This document shows, in pieces, positions 27,116-36,353 of a DNA stretch of 64,000 nt. Origin of the DNA: Streptomyces sp. NBC_01716 (GTDB taxonomy: Bacteria > Actinomycetota > Actinomycetes > Streptomycetales > Streptomycetaceae); the NCBI RefSeq assembly GCF_036248275.1, contig NZ_CP109181.1:6262001-6326000 (forward strand), read 5' to 3'. Made by a program: the position numbers and the translations under genes. The first letter of the stretch is position 1. The number at the start of each line of letters is the position of its first letter. The notes beneath the pieces were generated by a model that saw only the letters and a program-made list of their open reading frames with translations, searched no databases and was not told the DNA's origin.

Positions 27116-27131
27116 ACCTGATGCACCAAGT
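27116..27131. promoter_or_regulatory. Putative regulator operator, copy 2
   Basis: The site ACCTGATGCACCAAGT is the second copy of the pseudo-palindrome ACYTGWTGCAWCARGT (allowing one or two mismatches). It lies 105 bases upstream of the GntR start codon, where binding would be expected to affect one or both divergent promoters. Confidence 0.55.
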
Positions 27132-27235
27132 ACTCGGTGAGCCTTCCGGAAGATCCGTTTCGGGTGCTCTCCGGTGGGTCTGACCCCAGGGAAAACCTCT
27201 CACATATTGAGACGCGGCCCGGAAAGTGAGACACG

Positions 27236-28006
27236 ATGGCCGTCGCCGCTTATCAGGTGGTCGCGGAAGACCTTCGGCGCCGTATCGAGGAGGGCGAGTT
27301 CACGCCCGGCGACCCGCTCCCGTCGCGCGCCGATCTCTCCCGCGCCTACGGCGTCGGCTCGAACGTCGCGGCTGCCGCGGTACGCGTCCTCGTCGCGGAG
27401 GGCCTGGTCAAAGGGCGTGCGGGGCTCGGCGTGTTCGTACGGGAGCAGCCCTCCTCCAGGACGATGGCCAGGTCGTGGACCCATGAACGCCTGCAGGGCA
27501 GGCTCGCGGTCACGGGGTACGGGCGCGATGTCACGGACGACGACGGCCGTTCGGTCCGTGGCACCCCTCGCTCCACCACGGGTGAGGCCCCGCGGGAGAT
27601 CGCCCGGCGCCTCGGCGTCCCCGCCGCCGAAGCGGTGATCCGCAGCGAGTACCTGATCACCCGGGACGGCAGACCGGCCATGTTCTGCGTCAGCTGGGAG
27701 CCCCTCGGCATCACCGGGGGCACAGCCGTCTCCCTCCCCGGAGCGGGCCCCATGGCGGGCAGCAGCGTCGTGGCCCGTATGTCGTACATCGGCCTCCAGA
27801 TCACACGCTCGACCGAGACCGTGACGGCCCGCACCGCCACCCGCGGGGAGGCGGACGTACTCGATCTGACTCCCGGCGCACCCGTCGCCGCCATCGAGCG
27901 CACGTACTACGCGGGGGAGCGCCCTCTGGAGACCGCGGACCTCGTCGTACCGGGCGAACGTTTCCGGCTCGCGTACGAGATCCCCGCCGAGCCCGCCGAC
28001 GGCTGA
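27236..28006 (+). CDS. GntR-family transcriptional regulator (HutC/UTRA subfamily)
   Basis: The 256-residue protein has an N-terminal winged helix (YQVVAEDLRRRIEEGEFTPG, LPSRADLSRAYGVGSNVAAAAVRVLVAEGLV in two parts, residues about 5-70) and a C-terminal UTRA effector domain (about 95-245: AREIARRLGV-like, VIRSEYLITRDGRP, PAMFCVSWEP, IERTYYAGERPLETADLVVPG). HutC-type regulators are usually repressors released by a pathway metabolite. It is divergent from the transport/dipeptidase operon and the region between carries paired palindromes, so it is the obvious candidate controller. The inducer is unknown. Confidence 0.87.
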   Translation: MAVAAYQVVAEDLRRRIEEGEFTPGDPLPSRADLSRAYGVGSNVAAAAVRVLVAEGLVKGRAGLGVFVREQPSSRTMARSWTHERLQGRLAVTGYGRDVTDDDGRSVRGTPRSTTGEAPREIARRLGVPAAEAVIRSEYLITRDGRPAMFCVSWEPLGITGGTAVSLPGAGPMAGSSVVARMSYIGLQITRSTETVTARTATRGEADVLDLTPGAPVAAIERTYYAGERPLETADLVVPGERFRLAYEIPAEPADG

Positions 28007-28085
28007 GGAAGACCGGGCCTCAGGGCGGGGCGCGCCCCGGACGTACCATCTGCTTCTCCGATTCCGAGAGAGAAGCGAGCCCGGC

Positions 28086-30422
28086 GTGAGCGACCTGCCC
28101 TCAGCCCCGATATCCGCCGCCCCCCGGGACTTCCTCGAACTGTGCGCGGACACCGGCGGACACCGGCTCCTCCTCGGCGTCAGGCGATTCGGCGAGCCCT
28201 TCCTGCTGACCGCCGCCCTGTCCCACGGAGTGGGCTCCAGCGCTCTCGGACTCGACCGGGGCAAGGCGGGGAAGGTGAAGGTCGCGGAGTTCCGGCGGAT
28301 CGCCGGCCGGGTCCTGCTGATCCTGCGCAACAAACACCATCTGGCCACCGGCGACACCGCGGCCGTCCGCGCGGGCGAGGAATCCTTCGCAGGCTCGGTG
28401 GTGTGGAGCGCCCCGGTGCTGCGCGAGCGGGACGGCGCCGTGATCGTCGATGGCACGGGACTGGCACTCACCGACTTCCACGGTGTCGCGGACGATCTGC
28501 GGGAGCGGGAGCAGGGCGCGTACGAGATCGACCCGACCGCGAGCTTCGCGCTCGTGGAAGAGGCACGGACCGGTCCAGGCGGCACCAGGCTGCCCGCTCT
28601 GCTCACGCTCCGGGCGCCGGCACCCGGCCCGGCCCTGCGGGCCGTGGTTCCCTCGCCGCGCTCCCTCACCGTGGTCCAGCAGCTCCATCTCGTCCCGCTG
28701 CCCGACCCGCCGCTGCCCGCCCGCCGGTACCACCCGGCCTCCGGCGGATACGGCATCGGCCACCACGACTACGGCGCCGCCACGAGGGCGGGCACCGGGA
28801 CGAAGTTCCAGCCCCGCCACCGGCTCGAACCCGTCGATCCCACCTCCCCGGCCGGACCTGTGCGCGACCCGATCGTCTTCTACGTCGACCCCGCTGTCCC
28901 CGAACCCGTACGCACCGCCGTCGTCGAGGGCGGCAACTGGTGGCGGGACGCCTTCGAACGGGCCGGATTCCACGACGCCTACCGTGTCGAGGTGGCGTCC
29001 GAGCGGCTCGACGACAACGACCTCGGTGTCAACTCCGTCCGCTGGGTGCACCGGGACGGCCGCGGCTGGTCACACGGTCAGGGGCTCACCGACCCACGCA
29101 CCGGGGAGATCATCTGCGGCCGGGTACGGCTCGGTTCCCAGCGCGTCGAGCAGATCACAGCGATCGCCGAGGCCCTGTACGCCCCTTACGGCAGGGCGGA
29201 CGAGCGGGAGCGACTGGCCGCCGTCGAGCATCTGGTGCTGAGCAGGATGCGGCAGCTGGCGGCTCATGAGATCGGTCATGCCCTCGGCTTCATGCACAAC
29301 TTCGCCAGTACGCACCATCCCCGCCCTTCGGTGATGGACTATCCGCACCCCCGTGTCACCGTCACGCCGGACGGCGGCCTCGACTCGTCGAACGCCTATG
29401 CCCAAGGGCTGGGCCCCTGGGACCACTTCCTGGTCGCCCACGCCTACGGACGCTTTCCCGGCGAGGACGAGGAGACCGCCCTGGCGCGACTGCGGCAGAC
29501 TGCCGCCGACGAGGGGCTCGTGTACATCGCCGACGAGGACGCGCGCGGATCGGAGGCGGCGCACGCCGACGCGGTCGTCTGGGTCTCCCCGGTCCCGGAC
29601 GCCTTCGCCGCACTGGACGAGGCGCTGGCCGTACGGCGAGTCGCGTTGGAGGGGTTCTCGCGCGCGGCGCTTCCGCCCGGACGGCAGACCGGGGAACTGG
29701 AGGAGCGTGCGGTCCTCCTCCAGCTCTACCACCGCTCCCAGCTCTCGGCCGTCGCCCGGTTGATCGGCGGCACGAGATACGGGTACGGGCTTGCCGGGGA
29801 GGAAGGCGCCGGCACCGTACCGGTCGCGGCGGACGTCCAGCGGCAGGCGCTTGCCCGGCTGGCGGACCTGCTGCGCGCCGAGCATCTCGCCCTGCCCGCA
29901 CATGTCCTGGACGCGCTCACCCCACCGGCCATCCGCCACGGGCGGACCTCCGAGTACTTCGACACCCGGGCCGGTCGCGTCTTCGACCCCTTCAGCGCGG
30001 TGGAGGCGACAGCGGCGCTCGTCACCGAAGCGCTGCTGGATCCGGCACGCCTCAACCGGCTCGGCTGGCAGCACGCCGCCGATCCCGCCGTGCCCGGCCC
30101 CGGAGACGTCGTGGACACGCTGCTGGACACCGTCTGGCGTCGGCACGACCCTGTCCCCGCGGACCTCGTCGCCGGAGAGGCCGTCCAGGAGACCGCAGGC
30201 TGGGTGGTGCTTCGCGCGGTACTCGGCGTACTGAAGAGCGACCTTCCGCACGGCACCGTACGGGCCCGGATCAGCGGTCGGCTCAGGCGGCTCGCCGAAG
30301 AGCTGCGCGAAGGCGGCGACACGGAGCGCGAGGCGGCCGGGACCATCACCGCCTTCCTGGCCGGCGAGGACGCGGCGCTTCTCGGCCCCGTACCCCGTGT
30401 CCCACCGGGTGCCCCCATCTAA
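28086..30422 (+). CDS. Zinc-dependent metalloprotease (DUF5117/DUF4953 type)
   Basis: The 778-residue protein carries the extended metzincin-like zinc motif HEIGHALGFMH (H394, E395, H398, H404), with the following NFASTHHPRPSVMDYPHP providing a downstream Met as expected for the Met-turn. The N-terminal third (LLLGVRRFGEPFLLTAALSHG, cut here) matches the DUF5117 pattern and the central part the zinc-binding DUF4953 family. No signal peptide is visible, in contrast with many relatives, so a cytoplasmic location or non-classical export is possible. The start is GTG 28086. It stands alone between the GntR gene and a stretch of gene debris. Confidence 0.85.
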   Translation: MSDLPSAPISAAPRDFLELCADTGGHRLLLGVRRFGEPFLLTAALSHGVGSSALGLDRGKAGKVKVAEFRRIAGRVLLILRNKHHLATGDTAAVRAGEESFAGSVVWSAPVLRERDGAVIVDGTGLALTDFHGVADDLREREQGAYEIDPTASFALVEEARTGPGGTRLPALLTLRAPAPGPALRAVVPSPRSLTVVQQLHLVPLPDPPLPARRYHPASGGYGIGHHDYGAATRAGTGTKFQPRHRLEPVDPTSPAGPVRDPIVFYVDPAVPEPVRTAVVEGGNWWRDAFERAGFHDAYRVEVASERLDDNDLGVNSVRWVHRDGRGWSHGQGLTDPRTGEIICGRVRLGSQRVEQITAIAEALYAPYGRADERERLAAVEHLVLSRMRQLAAHEIGHALGFMHNFASTHHPRPSVMDYPHPRVTVTPDGGLDSSNAYAQGLGPWDHFLVAHAYGRFPGEDEETALARLRQTAADEGLVYIADEDARGSEAAHADAVVWVSPVPDAFAALDEALAVRRVALEGFSRAALPPGRQTGELEERAVLLQLYHRSQLSAVARLIGGTRYGYGLAGEEGAGTVPVAADVQRQALARLADLLRAEHLALPAHVLDALTPPAIRHGRTSEYFDTRAGRVFDPFSAVEATAALVTEALLDPARLNRLGWQHAADPAVPGPGDVVDTLLDTVWRRHDPVPADLVAGEAVQETAGWVVLRAVLGVLKSDLPHGTVRARISGRLRRLAEELREGGDTEREAAGTITAFLAGEDAALLGPVPRVPPGAPI

Positions 30423-30817
30423 AGCGTGTTGCAGAACCGCGATCACGCTCAGATCCAGCCACCCGCGGCAAGATCGACTGCCATGCCGAAGGCTTCACCC
30501 AAGCGCTCAGCTCGGCCGCCGAACTGGGGCTGGTAGACGACCCGTACGCCGCCCGCGCGCCGCCGACCGCTTCCACGAGGCTTACCGGCCGAGCCCGGAC
30601 GCCACCACCCCACGCCGCGCCCGCGGTTGGGCCGTGCTGCGCGCCCTCAGCCGCATCAGCAGCGGTCCACCAGTGACCAGGCATCCCGGCGGGAGGTGAA
30701 GAAACAAGCTCCCACCTGAGCCACATGCCGTGTCCGGTGGACGCTGACGGCCCCTCACCTGGAAGGGGGAGGGGCCGTCGGTGGTGCGGTGGTGCGTCGA
30801 AACGGGGTGCGCGGCGC
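30423..30817. other. Gene-poor stretch with possible decayed coding fragment (about 30460-30700)
   Basis: No intact gene is supported here. On the plus strand, two different frames look protein-like in sequence: one reads AELGLVDDPYAARA and, after what would be a one-base frameshift, another reads ADRFHEAYRPSPDATT..ARGWAVLRALSRI up to about 30700. That is the pattern of a frameshifted 3' gene remnant. I could not recognise the family. The last 100 bases before 30818 hold a short GC-rich inverted repeat around the two convergent ends. Confidence 0.35.
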
Positions 30818-31681
30818 TCAGCCGCGCTGGATGCCGGTCGTGTCCTGGAGCAGACCGCGACGCCCGTCCTGCGTCTGGGCGATCAGACCGGGACCGCGCT
30901 GCTCGACGGCCAAGTACCAGGTACCGGGCGCGAGTTCGGCGATCGGGGACGGCGAGCCGTCCTCGCCGTACAGGGGACGGGCCACCGGCACGGCGAACCA
31001 GAACGGCTCGAAGTTACCGGCGGGCGCGCCGCCCTGCTTCGGGCCCGGGGCCCCCGGCTGCCCGCCCTGCGAGGGCTGACCCGGACCGGGCTGCCCCGGC
31101 TGGGCACCGCCGAACGCGGGCTGCGGCTGACCCGGCTGGCCACCGTACGGCTGCTGCTGGGCGCCCGGGTAGCCGTAACCCTGGTTGGGCTGGCCCGGCT
31201 GGCCCGGCTGGCCCGGCTGGCCGTACGGCGACGCGACCTGCGGCGGCCTCGGGGCTCCGACGAGGGGCCCCTTGAGTGCGGGGACGAGCGGGGTGGCGAC
31301 CGCGCCCGCGGCGAGCACGATCGTGGAGAGCAGGCCCAGGATCATGCCGGCGCCCGCGTTGTCCGCGTCGATGATGTTCCAGAACGCGGTCCACAGGGCG
31401 AAGACGGTAAGGGCTACACCGAACTGGCCGAGGTCCAGACCGGCCACCTTGCGGCCCGGCATGGCGCGTCCGACGACGATGAGAGCAGCGCCGATGATGC
31501 CGGCGATGAACATGCTCATCAGAAGGCCGAGTGCGTCCCAGGCGTTCGCACTGTCGAAGCCCGAACAGTCGATACCTTGCGGGCAGTCGATGCTGGACAG
31601 GTCGAGGAACGAGGCGATGAACAGCACCACCGCTGCTCCGATCACCACGCCATCGCCTCGTGTGAGGGAGCGGATGTTCAC
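30818..31681 (-). CDS. Four-helix membrane protein with Gly-Gln-Pro-rich region (DUF5336-like)
   Basis: The 287-residue protein starts with four membrane segments (about residues 12-140), the first two separated by an extracytoplasmic loop with DCPQGIDC that could form a disulfide. A low-complexity GQPGQPGQPNQGYGYPG-type region (about 150-220) follows, and then a folded C-terminal domain (FEPFWFAVPVARPLYGED..LAPGTWYLAVEQRGPGL, split). The architecture resembles DUF5336/Ag84-like actinobacterial membrane proteins with a proline-rich cytoplasmic tail. GTG start with AAGGA upstream. Function unknown. Confidence 0.75.
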   Translation of the reverse strand: MNIRSLTRGDGVVIGAAVVLFIASFLDLSSIDCPQGIDCSGFDSANAWDALGLLMSMFIAGIIGAALIVVGRAMPGRKVAGLDLGQFGVALTVFALWTAFWNIIDADNAGAGMILGLLSTIVLAAGAVATPLVPALKGPLVGAPRPPQVASPYGQPGQPGQPGQPNQGYGYPGAQQQPYGGQPGQPQPAFGGAQPGQPGPGQPSQGGQPGAPGPKQGGAPAGNFEPFWFAVPVARPLYGEDGSPSPIAELAPGTWYLAVEQRGPGLIAQTQDGRRGLLQDTTGIQRG

Positions 31682-31980
31682 GTGAAAAGTCCTTCGTAGA
31701 TCGTCTCGTCGGGGCGGTCGCCACCGGCGCGAGGGCGACGGTGCGGAGTGCGAAGCTCGGGGGCGGCTCCCTATCGTACGGATGAATCTATCGTCTGCCC
31801 GAGCGGGTCGTCTTCTTGGTTCCGGGCCACCTCATGAGGGGACCACAACAGGCCCTCCAACGGTTGCGGGAGAGCGCGGCGAAGAATGGACAGCGGTCTT
31901 TTCGTTGTGAATCCGTTGCCGTTTCCGGCTGTTCGGGCTGCGTTCCCCGACCTGTGACGCCTACTGTTCCTGGCGTACGG
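31682..31980. other. Intergenic region without a supported gene
   Basis: This 299-base stretch is upstream of the minus-strand membrane-protein gene and downstream of the amidase gene. On the minus strand a TACGAT box near 31775 resembles a -10 element for the membrane-protein gene. Nothing else structured was noticed. Confidence 0.4.
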
Positions 31981-32973
31981 CTATCGCTTGAGGAAAGAGC
32001 TGATGCCGTCGGCCATTCCCTGCGCGGCCTTCTGGCGCCAGTTGGCGCTCGTCAGCAGGGCGATGTCCTTGGAGTCGCGCATGTTGCCGCACTCGATGAA
32101 CACCTTCGGCACGGTGGAGAGATTCAGTCCGCCGAGGTCGTCGCGGACATCAAGTCCCGTGTCGTCACCGAGGTAATTGGAGGGGGCGCTTCCGGTCGTG
32201 CGTACGAAATTGCCCGCGACGCGTTCGCCGAGATCGCGCGAGGGGGCCACGATCTTTGTGGTGTCGGCTCCGCCCGACTTCACCAGTGCGGGGAGGATGA
32301 CATGGAAGCCCCGGTTGCCGACGGCCGAGCCGTCCGCGTGGATGGAGATGACGGCATCGGCCTTGGCCTTGTTGCCGATTTCCGCGCGCTCGTCCACACA
32401 CGGTCCCCACGGGCGGTCGTTGTCGTGAGTGAGTTTCACCGTCGCGCCCTCTTTACGGAGGAGAGTGCGGAGGCGCTGTGAAACATCGGCGGTGAATTCG
32501 GCTTCCGTGTAACCGGAGTTGCCCGAGGTGCCCGTGGTGTCGCATTCCTTGCGGTTGGTTCCGATGTCCACCAGCTTGTTGATCTCGGTGGTGTGCTTGA
32601 AGTTGCCCGGGTTGTGCCCGGGGTCGATGACGACGACGCGCCCCGCGAGCGGGCCCTCGCCGGGAGCGGGCCTGGCGTCGCCCGGAGCCCCGTCGTCGCC
32701 CCGCGCCGGCTTCGACGGCGCGGACGATCCCGGCGACTCGGAGAGGCCCGGCCTCGGCTCGGAGCCGGGCGAACCGGGGCTGTCGCCCGTGCCGTCGGCG
32801 GGGGACGAGGCGCTCGCGCTCCGCGCCGGACCCCCCTCGTCGGACCCGCCCGTGGCCTGCCAGATCAGCCACCCGGCGAAGGCGCCGGGCACCAGGGCCG
32901 CGAGCGCGACGGTCAGCGTGGTCCGCGAGGTCCGGCGGCGGGGGGCGGGGGAGTGGCTTTCGTCGTACGACAC
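31981..32973 (-). CDS. N-acetylmuramoyl-L-alanine amidase (Amidase_3), membrane-anchored
   Basis: The 330-residue protein has a short cytoplasmic N-terminus, one membrane/signal segment (about 19-40), a Ser/Pro/Gly/Asp-rich linker to about residue 105, and a zinc amidase domain. The domain shows VVVIDPGHN with His120 as first ligand, the YTEAEF glutamate, ISIHADGS with the second His, and IECGNM with the catalytic Glu near the end. These enzymes cut the bond between muramic acid and the stem peptide in peptidoglycan outside the membrane. The NRKECDTTG..GYT insertion is common in actinobacterial members. GTG start. Confidence 0.88.
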   Translation of the reverse strand: MSYDESHSPAPRRRTSRTTLTVALAALVPGAFAGWLIWQATGGSDEGGPARSASASSPADGTGDSPGSPGSEPRPGLSESPGSSAPSKPARGDDGAPGDARPAPGEGPLAGRVVVIDPGHNPGNFKHTTEINKLVDIGTNRKECDTTGTSGNSGYTEAEFTADVSQRLRTLLRKEGATVKLTHDNDRPWGPCVDERAEIGNKAKADAVISIHADGSAVGNRGFHVILPALVKSGGADTTKIVAPSRDLGERVAGNFVRTTGSAPSNYLGDDTGLDVRDDLGGLNLSTVPKVFIECGNMRDSKDIALLTSANWRQKAAQGMADGISSFLKR

Positions 32974-33004
32974 GCGGCGATGCTAGTGCGTGGAGGACGG
33001 AGCG

Positions 33005-33706
33005 TCAGGTTCCGGCGCCGGTACGTCGCAGAACGCGCAGCGAGTCGTACGTCCGGACCTCGGTGAAGGCGCCGGACGCCAGCGCCCGCAGCCAGACCCG
33101 GTACGGGGCCTGGCCGCCGTCCGCCGGGTCCGGGAACACATCGTGGACGACCAGCAGCCCGCCATCGGCCAGATGGGGCGCCCAGCCCTCGTAGTCGCCG
33201 TTCGCGTGCTCGTCGGTGTGACCGCCGTCGATGAACACCAGGCCCAGCGGGCCGCCCCAGACGGCGGCAACCTGCGGTGAACGGCCCACGATCGCCACGA
33301 CATGCTCTTCGAGACCGGCCGCGTGGAGCGTGCGGCGGAACGACGGCAGGGTGTCCATCCGGCCGACCTCGGGGTCGACGACCGCCGGGTCGTGGTACTC
33401 CCAGCCGGGCTGCTGCTCCTCGCTGCCGCGGTGGTGGTCGACGGTGAGGGCCGTGACACCGGCGGCGCGGGCGGCGTCGGCGAGCAGGATCGTGGAACGG
33501 CCGCAGTACGTGCCGACCTCCAGCAGCGGCAGCCCGAGGGCGGCGGCCTCGATGGCGGCGGCGTACAGCGCGAGCCCCTCACCGGTCGGCATGAAGCCCT
33601 TGGCGCCCTCGAAGGCCGCGAGGACGCCGGGGGAGGGGGCGGGGGCTGGGACAGAGGCCGGGACACGGGCCGGGGTCGGGTCGTACGGGGCGGTCCCGGC
33701 GGTCAT
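33005..33706 (-). CDS. Class I SAM-dependent methyltransferase (Methyltransf_24 type)
   Basis: The 233-residue protein has motif I LLEVGTYCGRSTILLADAA, the acidic VTALTVDHHRGSEE element, and LVFIDGGHTDEHANGDYEGW, the His/Asp-rich block of the CmcI/Methyltransf_24 family, in which metal-dependent O-methyltransfer is common. The ATG at 33706 has AGGAGG at ideal spacing. It lies between the amidase and an MFS exporter on the same strand, with no tight coupling. The substrate is unknown. Confidence 0.84.
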   Translation of the reverse strand: MTAGTAPYDPTPARVPASVPAPAPSPGVLAAFEGAKGFMPTGEGLALYAAAIEAAALGLPLLEVGTYCGRSTILLADAARAAGVTALTVDHHRGSEEQQPGWEYHDPAVVDPEVGRMDTLPSFRRTLHAAGLEEHVVAIVGRSPQVAAVWGGPLGLVFIDGGHTDEHANGDYEGWAPHLADGGLLVVHDVFPDPADGGQAPYRVWLRALASGAFTEVRTYDSLRVLRRTGAGT

Positions 33707-33818
33707 TGGTGTTCCTCCTGCGTTCTGTACGGACTGCGGTCGCCCATGCTGCCGTACGCCCTCCCGTACGCGCACACGCGCCCTGTGACCGGACACGAGC
33801 CCGGTGACCCGACGCGCG

Positions 33819-35594
33819 TTACGACCGGACCGCCGCCCGGGGCGCCAGGACCAGGTCGACATCCACCGGAAGCGCGCGGCCGTGATACGTCGCCGGGTGG
33901 GCGTGGGACGCGTACCCCGTCGCCGAACCCGCCAGCACGTACCGCCCGGCGGCCGGGGCCGCGAGCGCGTACCTGCCCTCGTCGTCCGCCGTGGTCAGGC
34001 CCGCCTGGCGGCCACGGGGGTCGATCAGCGTGACGTTCGCCCGTGCGACGGGCGCCCCGTCGGCGTCGAGCACCCGGCCGCGGAAGCCCGCGGCGGCGGG
34101 GGAACCACCGGCCGTCTCGGCGTCACCCTCGCTGCTGGCCCGCAACTCCGTGCGGGCCGAGGCCTTGTGGGACGGCAGGAGCATCGCCAGGGCCAGACCG
34201 ACGAGCACGGCGGCGGTGGCGATCACGAACGAGATGCGGAAGCCGTGCAGGCTGGGTACCGCCGTGGGACCTGTACCGATCGCCGTACGCGCCAGGACCA
34301 TGCCGATCACGGCGCTGGAGACGGACGTACCGATCGAACGCGCCAGCGTGTTCAGCCCGTTGGCCGCGCCGGTCTCCGACGGGTCGACGGCCCCCACGAT
34401 CAGGGCGGGCAGCGACGAGTACGCGAGGCCGATGCCCGCGCCGAGGACCATCGAGATGACGACGGTCTGCCAGGCGGCGCTCATCATGAGCAGCCCGGCG
34501 CCGTAGCCGATCGCGATGACGGCCATGCCGGTCATCAGCGAGACCTTCGGACCGCGCCGCGCCGAGAGCCGGGCGTAGACCGGGGCCACGAGCATCATCG
34601 TCAGTCCGAGCGGGGCGACGCACAGGCCCGCGACGACCATGGACTGGCCGAGTCCGTAGCCGGTGGACGTCGGGAGCTGGAGCAGCTGCGGGAGGATCAG
34701 CGACACCGCGTAGAACGCGACGCCGACCATCACCGAGACGAGGTTGGTGACCAGCACCTCACGGCGCGCGCTGGTGCGGAGGTCGACGAGCGGGGCCTTG
34801 AGCCGCAGCTCCATGTAGCCCCACAGCCCGAGGACCACGACGGCGATGCCGAAGAGCCCGAGCGTCGTGCCCGAGGTCCAGCCCCAGGTACTGCCCTTGG
34901 TGACCGGCAGCAGCAGGGCGACGAGGCCCGCGGAGAGCCCGAGCGCGCCGAACCAGTCGAACGTGCCGCCGGCCCGCACGGAGCTTTCCGGGACGGTGAG
35001 GACGGTCAGCAGCATCGACAGCACGCCGAGGCCGGCCGCGCCGAAGAAGAGGGTGTGCCAGTCGGCGTGCTGGGCGACGAACGCGGCGCCGGGCAGGGCG
35101 AGACCGCCGCCCACCCCGATCGACGAACTCATCAGGGCCATCGCCGAGGGAAGCTTCTCGCGGGGCAGTTCGTCACGCATGATGCCGATGCCCAGGGGGA
35201 TCGCGCCCATCGCGAAGCCCTGGAGGGCGCGGCCGACGATCATGACCGTCAGATCGTCGGTGAACGCGCAGATCAGCGAGCCGACGACCATGACGGCCAG
35301 ACTCGCGAGCAGCATCCGGCGCTTGCCGTACAGATCGCCCAGCCGCCCCATGATCGGGGTGGACACGGCACCGGCGAGGAGGGTCGCGGTGATGACCCAC
35401 GTCGCGTTGTCGGGCGAGGTACGGAGCAGGGTCGGCAGGTCCTTGATGATCGGGACGAGCAGGGTCTGCATGACGGCGACGGTGATGCCCGCGAAGGCGA
35501 GTACGGGGACGACGCCGCCGGTCCCGCGCTTACGCGAAGCGGCCCCGGGGAGGGGGCCGGAACCGGTGTGGTGGTCGGGCGTCGCTTGTGGCAT
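33819..35594 (-). CDS. MFS transporter with C-terminal carboxypeptidase-regulatory-like domain
   Basis: The 591-residue protein has about 14 helices in residues 25-480, with MGRLGDLYGKRRMLLASL as motif A and a DHA2-type layout (drug:proton antiport). After the last helix it carries an 85-residue beta-sandwich tail: GFRGRVLDADGAPVARANVTL, IDPRGRQAGLTTADDEGRYAL and AGRYVLAGSATGYASHA are classic for carboxypeptidase-regulatory-like/SpaA-like domains. Such a domain on an MFS protein recurs in Streptomyces but its role is unclear; it should sit on the cytoplasmic or outer side depending on helix number. ATG with GGAGG upstream. Confidence 0.87.
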   Translation of the reverse strand: MPQATPDHHTGSGPLPGAASRKRGTGGVVPVLAFAGITVAVMQTLLVPIIKDLPTLLRTSPDNATWVITATLLAGAVSTPIMGRLGDLYGKRRMLLASLAVMVVGSLICAFTDDLTVMIVGRALQGFAMGAIPLGIGIMRDELPREKLPSAMALMSSSIGVGGGLALPGAAFVAQHADWHTLFFGAAGLGVLSMLLTVLTVPESSVRAGGTFDWFGALGLSAGLVALLLPVTKGSTWGWTSGTTLGLFGIAVVVLGLWGYMELRLKAPLVDLRTSARREVLVTNLVSVMVGVAFYAVSLILPQLLQLPTSTGYGLGQSMVVAGLCVAPLGLTMMLVAPVYARLSARRGPKVSLMTGMAVIAIGYGAGLLMMSAAWQTVVISMVLGAGIGLAYSSLPALIVGAVDPSETGAANGLNTLARSIGTSVSSAVIGMVLARTAIGTGPTAVPSLHGFRISFVIATAAVLVGLALAMLLPSHKASARTELRASSEGDAETAGGSPAAAGFRGRVLDADGAPVARANVTLIDPRGRQAGLTTADDEGRYALAAPAAGRYVLAGSATGYASHAHPATYHGRALPVDVDLVLAPRAAVRS

Positions 35595-36353
35595 AGGTGG
35601 AGCCTCCGGGCAGGCGAAGAGTGGATAAGGCCAGCAAAAAGGATGCTTGAGGCCACTAAGTGGCTGGAGGTTGAACGCTTCCCGGCCGCCCCCGTATTCC
35701 TGGCGCCGCCCTCGTATTCCTGGCCCCGACAGGATCCTCGCCGTGGCGGACAGGCCCTAGGGCCGGACGGCTGGGCCTTCCGCGCCTTCGAGTTCCTGTC
35801 GAGTCGGCCCATTTACAAGATCGAGGACGAGGCCGATGCCGGTGGCGTTCCCGGCGATCGAGGTGCCGCGGTCGGCCTCCTTCCGGGGCTCTGCACTCCC
35901 TGCGGCGCCTTGCCGAGAAGCACCGCGACCCTCGGGGCAGGTACATCAGCGCCGCCTACGTGGCGGCCGCCCCCGTCGGCACCACGGCCAAGGGCGGAGA
36001 CCAGTAGCGCACCGGTTTCTCCGGGACCAGCACGATATCGACCGCCACGGCTGCCGGCTACGAGAAGGTCGGTACCTACTGCGTCGGTCAGCGGACGCAG
36101 CACGAACTCCAGCCGCCGCAGGCGCTCGAAGCTCATCGGACGCTCCCGCTGGTCTCACGGACCGAGTCCGCGATCGGGGACCTTCGAGGTCGAGGACCGT
36201 GACGGGGAACGCGCCGTCGGTGCCGGCATTGACACCGGGAGCAGCGGGGCGACGTACTCGTTGATGCCGAATTCGATTTCTAACCCGGCCGAGACGAGGC
36301 CGAAGATCGGGCCGAGCCTGGTCGTTCATGCGGTCGGACAATCGGATCCCGGG
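35595..36353. other. Gene-poor stretch with decayed fragments
   Basis: This 759-base region has no intact gene. On the plus strand 35888-36007 encodes a plausible protein C-terminus (annotated separately). On the minus strand, readings near 36150-36340 such as GINEYVAPLLPVS and AFPVTVLDLEGP look protein-like in different frames, but none has a start, ribosome-binding site and length that would support a gene. Near 35690-35730 the 15-base phrase GTATTCCTGGC-CC is repeated. Confidence 0.45.
35888..36007 (+). pseudogene. C-terminal fragment resembling a NUDIX hydrolase
   Basis: The 39-codon reading ALHSLRRLAEKHRDPRGRY continues ISAAYVAAAPVGTTAKGGDQ and then a stop. The RDPRGR-IS-AYVA-PVG pattern is typical of the region just C-terminal to the NUDIX box in ADP-ribose pyrophosphatase/NrtR-type proteins. 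The NUDIX box itself is missing upstream, so this is a remnant. Family assignment is by eye. Confidence 0.3.

Larger units (their letters stand above)
26860..27235. promoter_or_regulatory. Divergent control region between CMD/AhpD operon and GntR gene
   Basis: This 376-base non-coding region separates two divergent transcription units. It holds a perfect 16-bp palindrome, GCACAGGGCCCTGTGC, at 26963-26978, and two copies of a different pseudo-palindrome at 27053-27068 and 27116-27131, annotated separately. The arrangement fits autoregulation of the GntR protein and control of the uptake operon. Core promoter hexamers were not assigned. Confidence 0.6.

Noticed and set aside
31110..31240. Short repeated units that could suggest a CRISPR or tandem-repeat locus
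   Set aside because: They are in-frame Gly-Gln-Pro codon repeats of a membrane protein tail with no unique spacers.
35813..36136. Minus-strand reading of 107 codons in the gene-poor stretch
   Set aside because: Arg/Gly/Pro-rich composition and antisense position to a better protein-like fragment at 35888-36007 mark it as a high-GC shadow frame.
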